Source of the DNA: Allostella sp. ATCC 35155
GTDB taxonomy: Bacteria > Pseudomonadota > Alphaproteobacteria > ATCC43930 > Allostellaceae
Direction of reading: 5' to 3'
Assembly (NCBI GenBank): GCA_006738865.1
Contig: AP019701.1
Coordinates: 2,042,001 to 2,106,000 of the forward strand
DNA: 64,000 nt
Shown here: piece after piece, positions 63,878 through 64,000 of the stretch
Position numbering within the stretch: position 1 is the stretch's first letter
How the letters are laid out: each line of letters starts with the position of its first letter
Translations under genes and position numbers: made by a program
Notes under the pieces: model-generated
The model's database searches: none
Told to the model about the DNA's origin: nothing
Seen by the model: the letters and a program-made list of their open reading frames with translations, nothing else

Positions 63878-64000
63878 TCAACGCAGCGACACCTTCTGCC
63901 CAGGATGTCGTTCGATCCGGCCCTGGAGTTCCAGATCCAGGAGGATCGCTGCAACGGCCGCTTGCGACAATTGGCACTGGCGCACGAGTTCGTCAACTGA
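63878..64000 (-). CDS. dprA: DprA, C-terminal fragment
   Basis: The visible 40 residues, SVDELVRQCQLSQAAVAAIL then LDLELQGRIERHPGQKVSLR, match the C-terminal winged-helix of the DprA/Smf DNA-processing protein, which loads RecA on incoming single-stranded DNA. The gene runs off the right edge. The dprA–topA–rnr order supports the call. Confidence 0.82.
   Translation of the reverse strand, partial: SVDELVRQCQLSQAAVAAILLDLELQGRIERHPGQKVSLR

Noticed and set aside
1-64000. CRISPR arrays, tRNA or rRNA genes, prophage, plasmid origin
   Set aside because: I saw no regularly spaced direct repeats, cloverleaf-like genes, integrase or replication genes anywhere in the window.

Overview
The window is a compact, very GC-rich bacterial chromosome segment. 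Its gene orders are typical of Alphaproteobacteria: hisD–UPF0262–phosphatase, NYN–folK–rpoZ–rel–pdxJ–acpS–lepB–rnc–era, and dprA–topA–rnr. DUF2948, Bpt and a zinc-ribbon DinB fit the same group, and a Rhodospirillales-like soil or freshwater heterotroph is plausible. I cannot name the genus. I see no rRNA, tRNA, CRISPR array, transposase, integrase or phage gene. No gene-free stretch exceeds 300 bases, and most neighbours are a few bases apart or overlap at ATGA or TGATG junctions.

Layout. 1-3041 (minus): the start of a cut-off membrane protein, a KDPGal aldolase/kinase pair (dgoA, dgoK), an unknown protein and a glutathione transferase. 3111-9148 (plus): a small unknown, dcd, murA, DUF2948, hisG, hisD, UPF0262, an LMW-phosphatase-like protein and MmcQ/YjbR. 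9145-10381 (minus): uracil-DNA glycosylase and an NYN-domain protein. 10524-17417 (plus): the housekeeping run folK to era. 17545-23475 (plus): a sugar-type ABC importer with two paralogous Tat-type binding proteins, lying where recO would normally follow era. 23528-27441 (plus): an RlmM-like methyltransferase, recO and parC. 27543-28313 (minus): bpt.

28448-33786 (plus) is a catabolic-looking block: flavin reductase, ThDP enzyme, class III CoA-transferase, RraA-like aldolase/decarboxylase and aminotransferase. 33783-37174 holds a response regulator with a possible 15-codon leader, an isochorismatase-type hydrolase, an N-formylglutamate amidohydrolase-type protein and a divergent glutamine-synthetase-like ligase. 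37156-51966 is one unbroken minus-strand run of fourteen genes. In transcription order these are a YtcJ-type amidohydrolase, a complete Dpp/Opp importer (B, C, A, D, F), an M14/DUF2817 carboxypeptidase, an aldo/keto reductase, a thiolase with its DUF35 partner, a luciferase-like monooxygenase, two carboxymuconolactone-decarboxylase-fold proteins and a MATE exporter. It looks like an import-and-degrade pathway for an amide- or peptide-containing compound and is the best candidate for an undescribed system here.

52163-64000: a secreted DUF4139 protein (plus), then a minus-strand block of dinB, a ROK sugar kinase, rpmG, an S41 lipoprotein protease, rnr, topA and the 3' end of dprA. A 28-bp perfect inverted repeat lies between the convergent DUF4139 gene and dinB.

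Three sequence details deserve attention. dgoK has no ATG, GTG or TTG start that preserves its phosphate-binding motif, but has a CTG behind a good ribosome-binding site. A perfect 13-bp palindrome lies inside the coding sequence of the methyltransferase. The ParC quinolone-determining loop carries glutamine where serine is usual.
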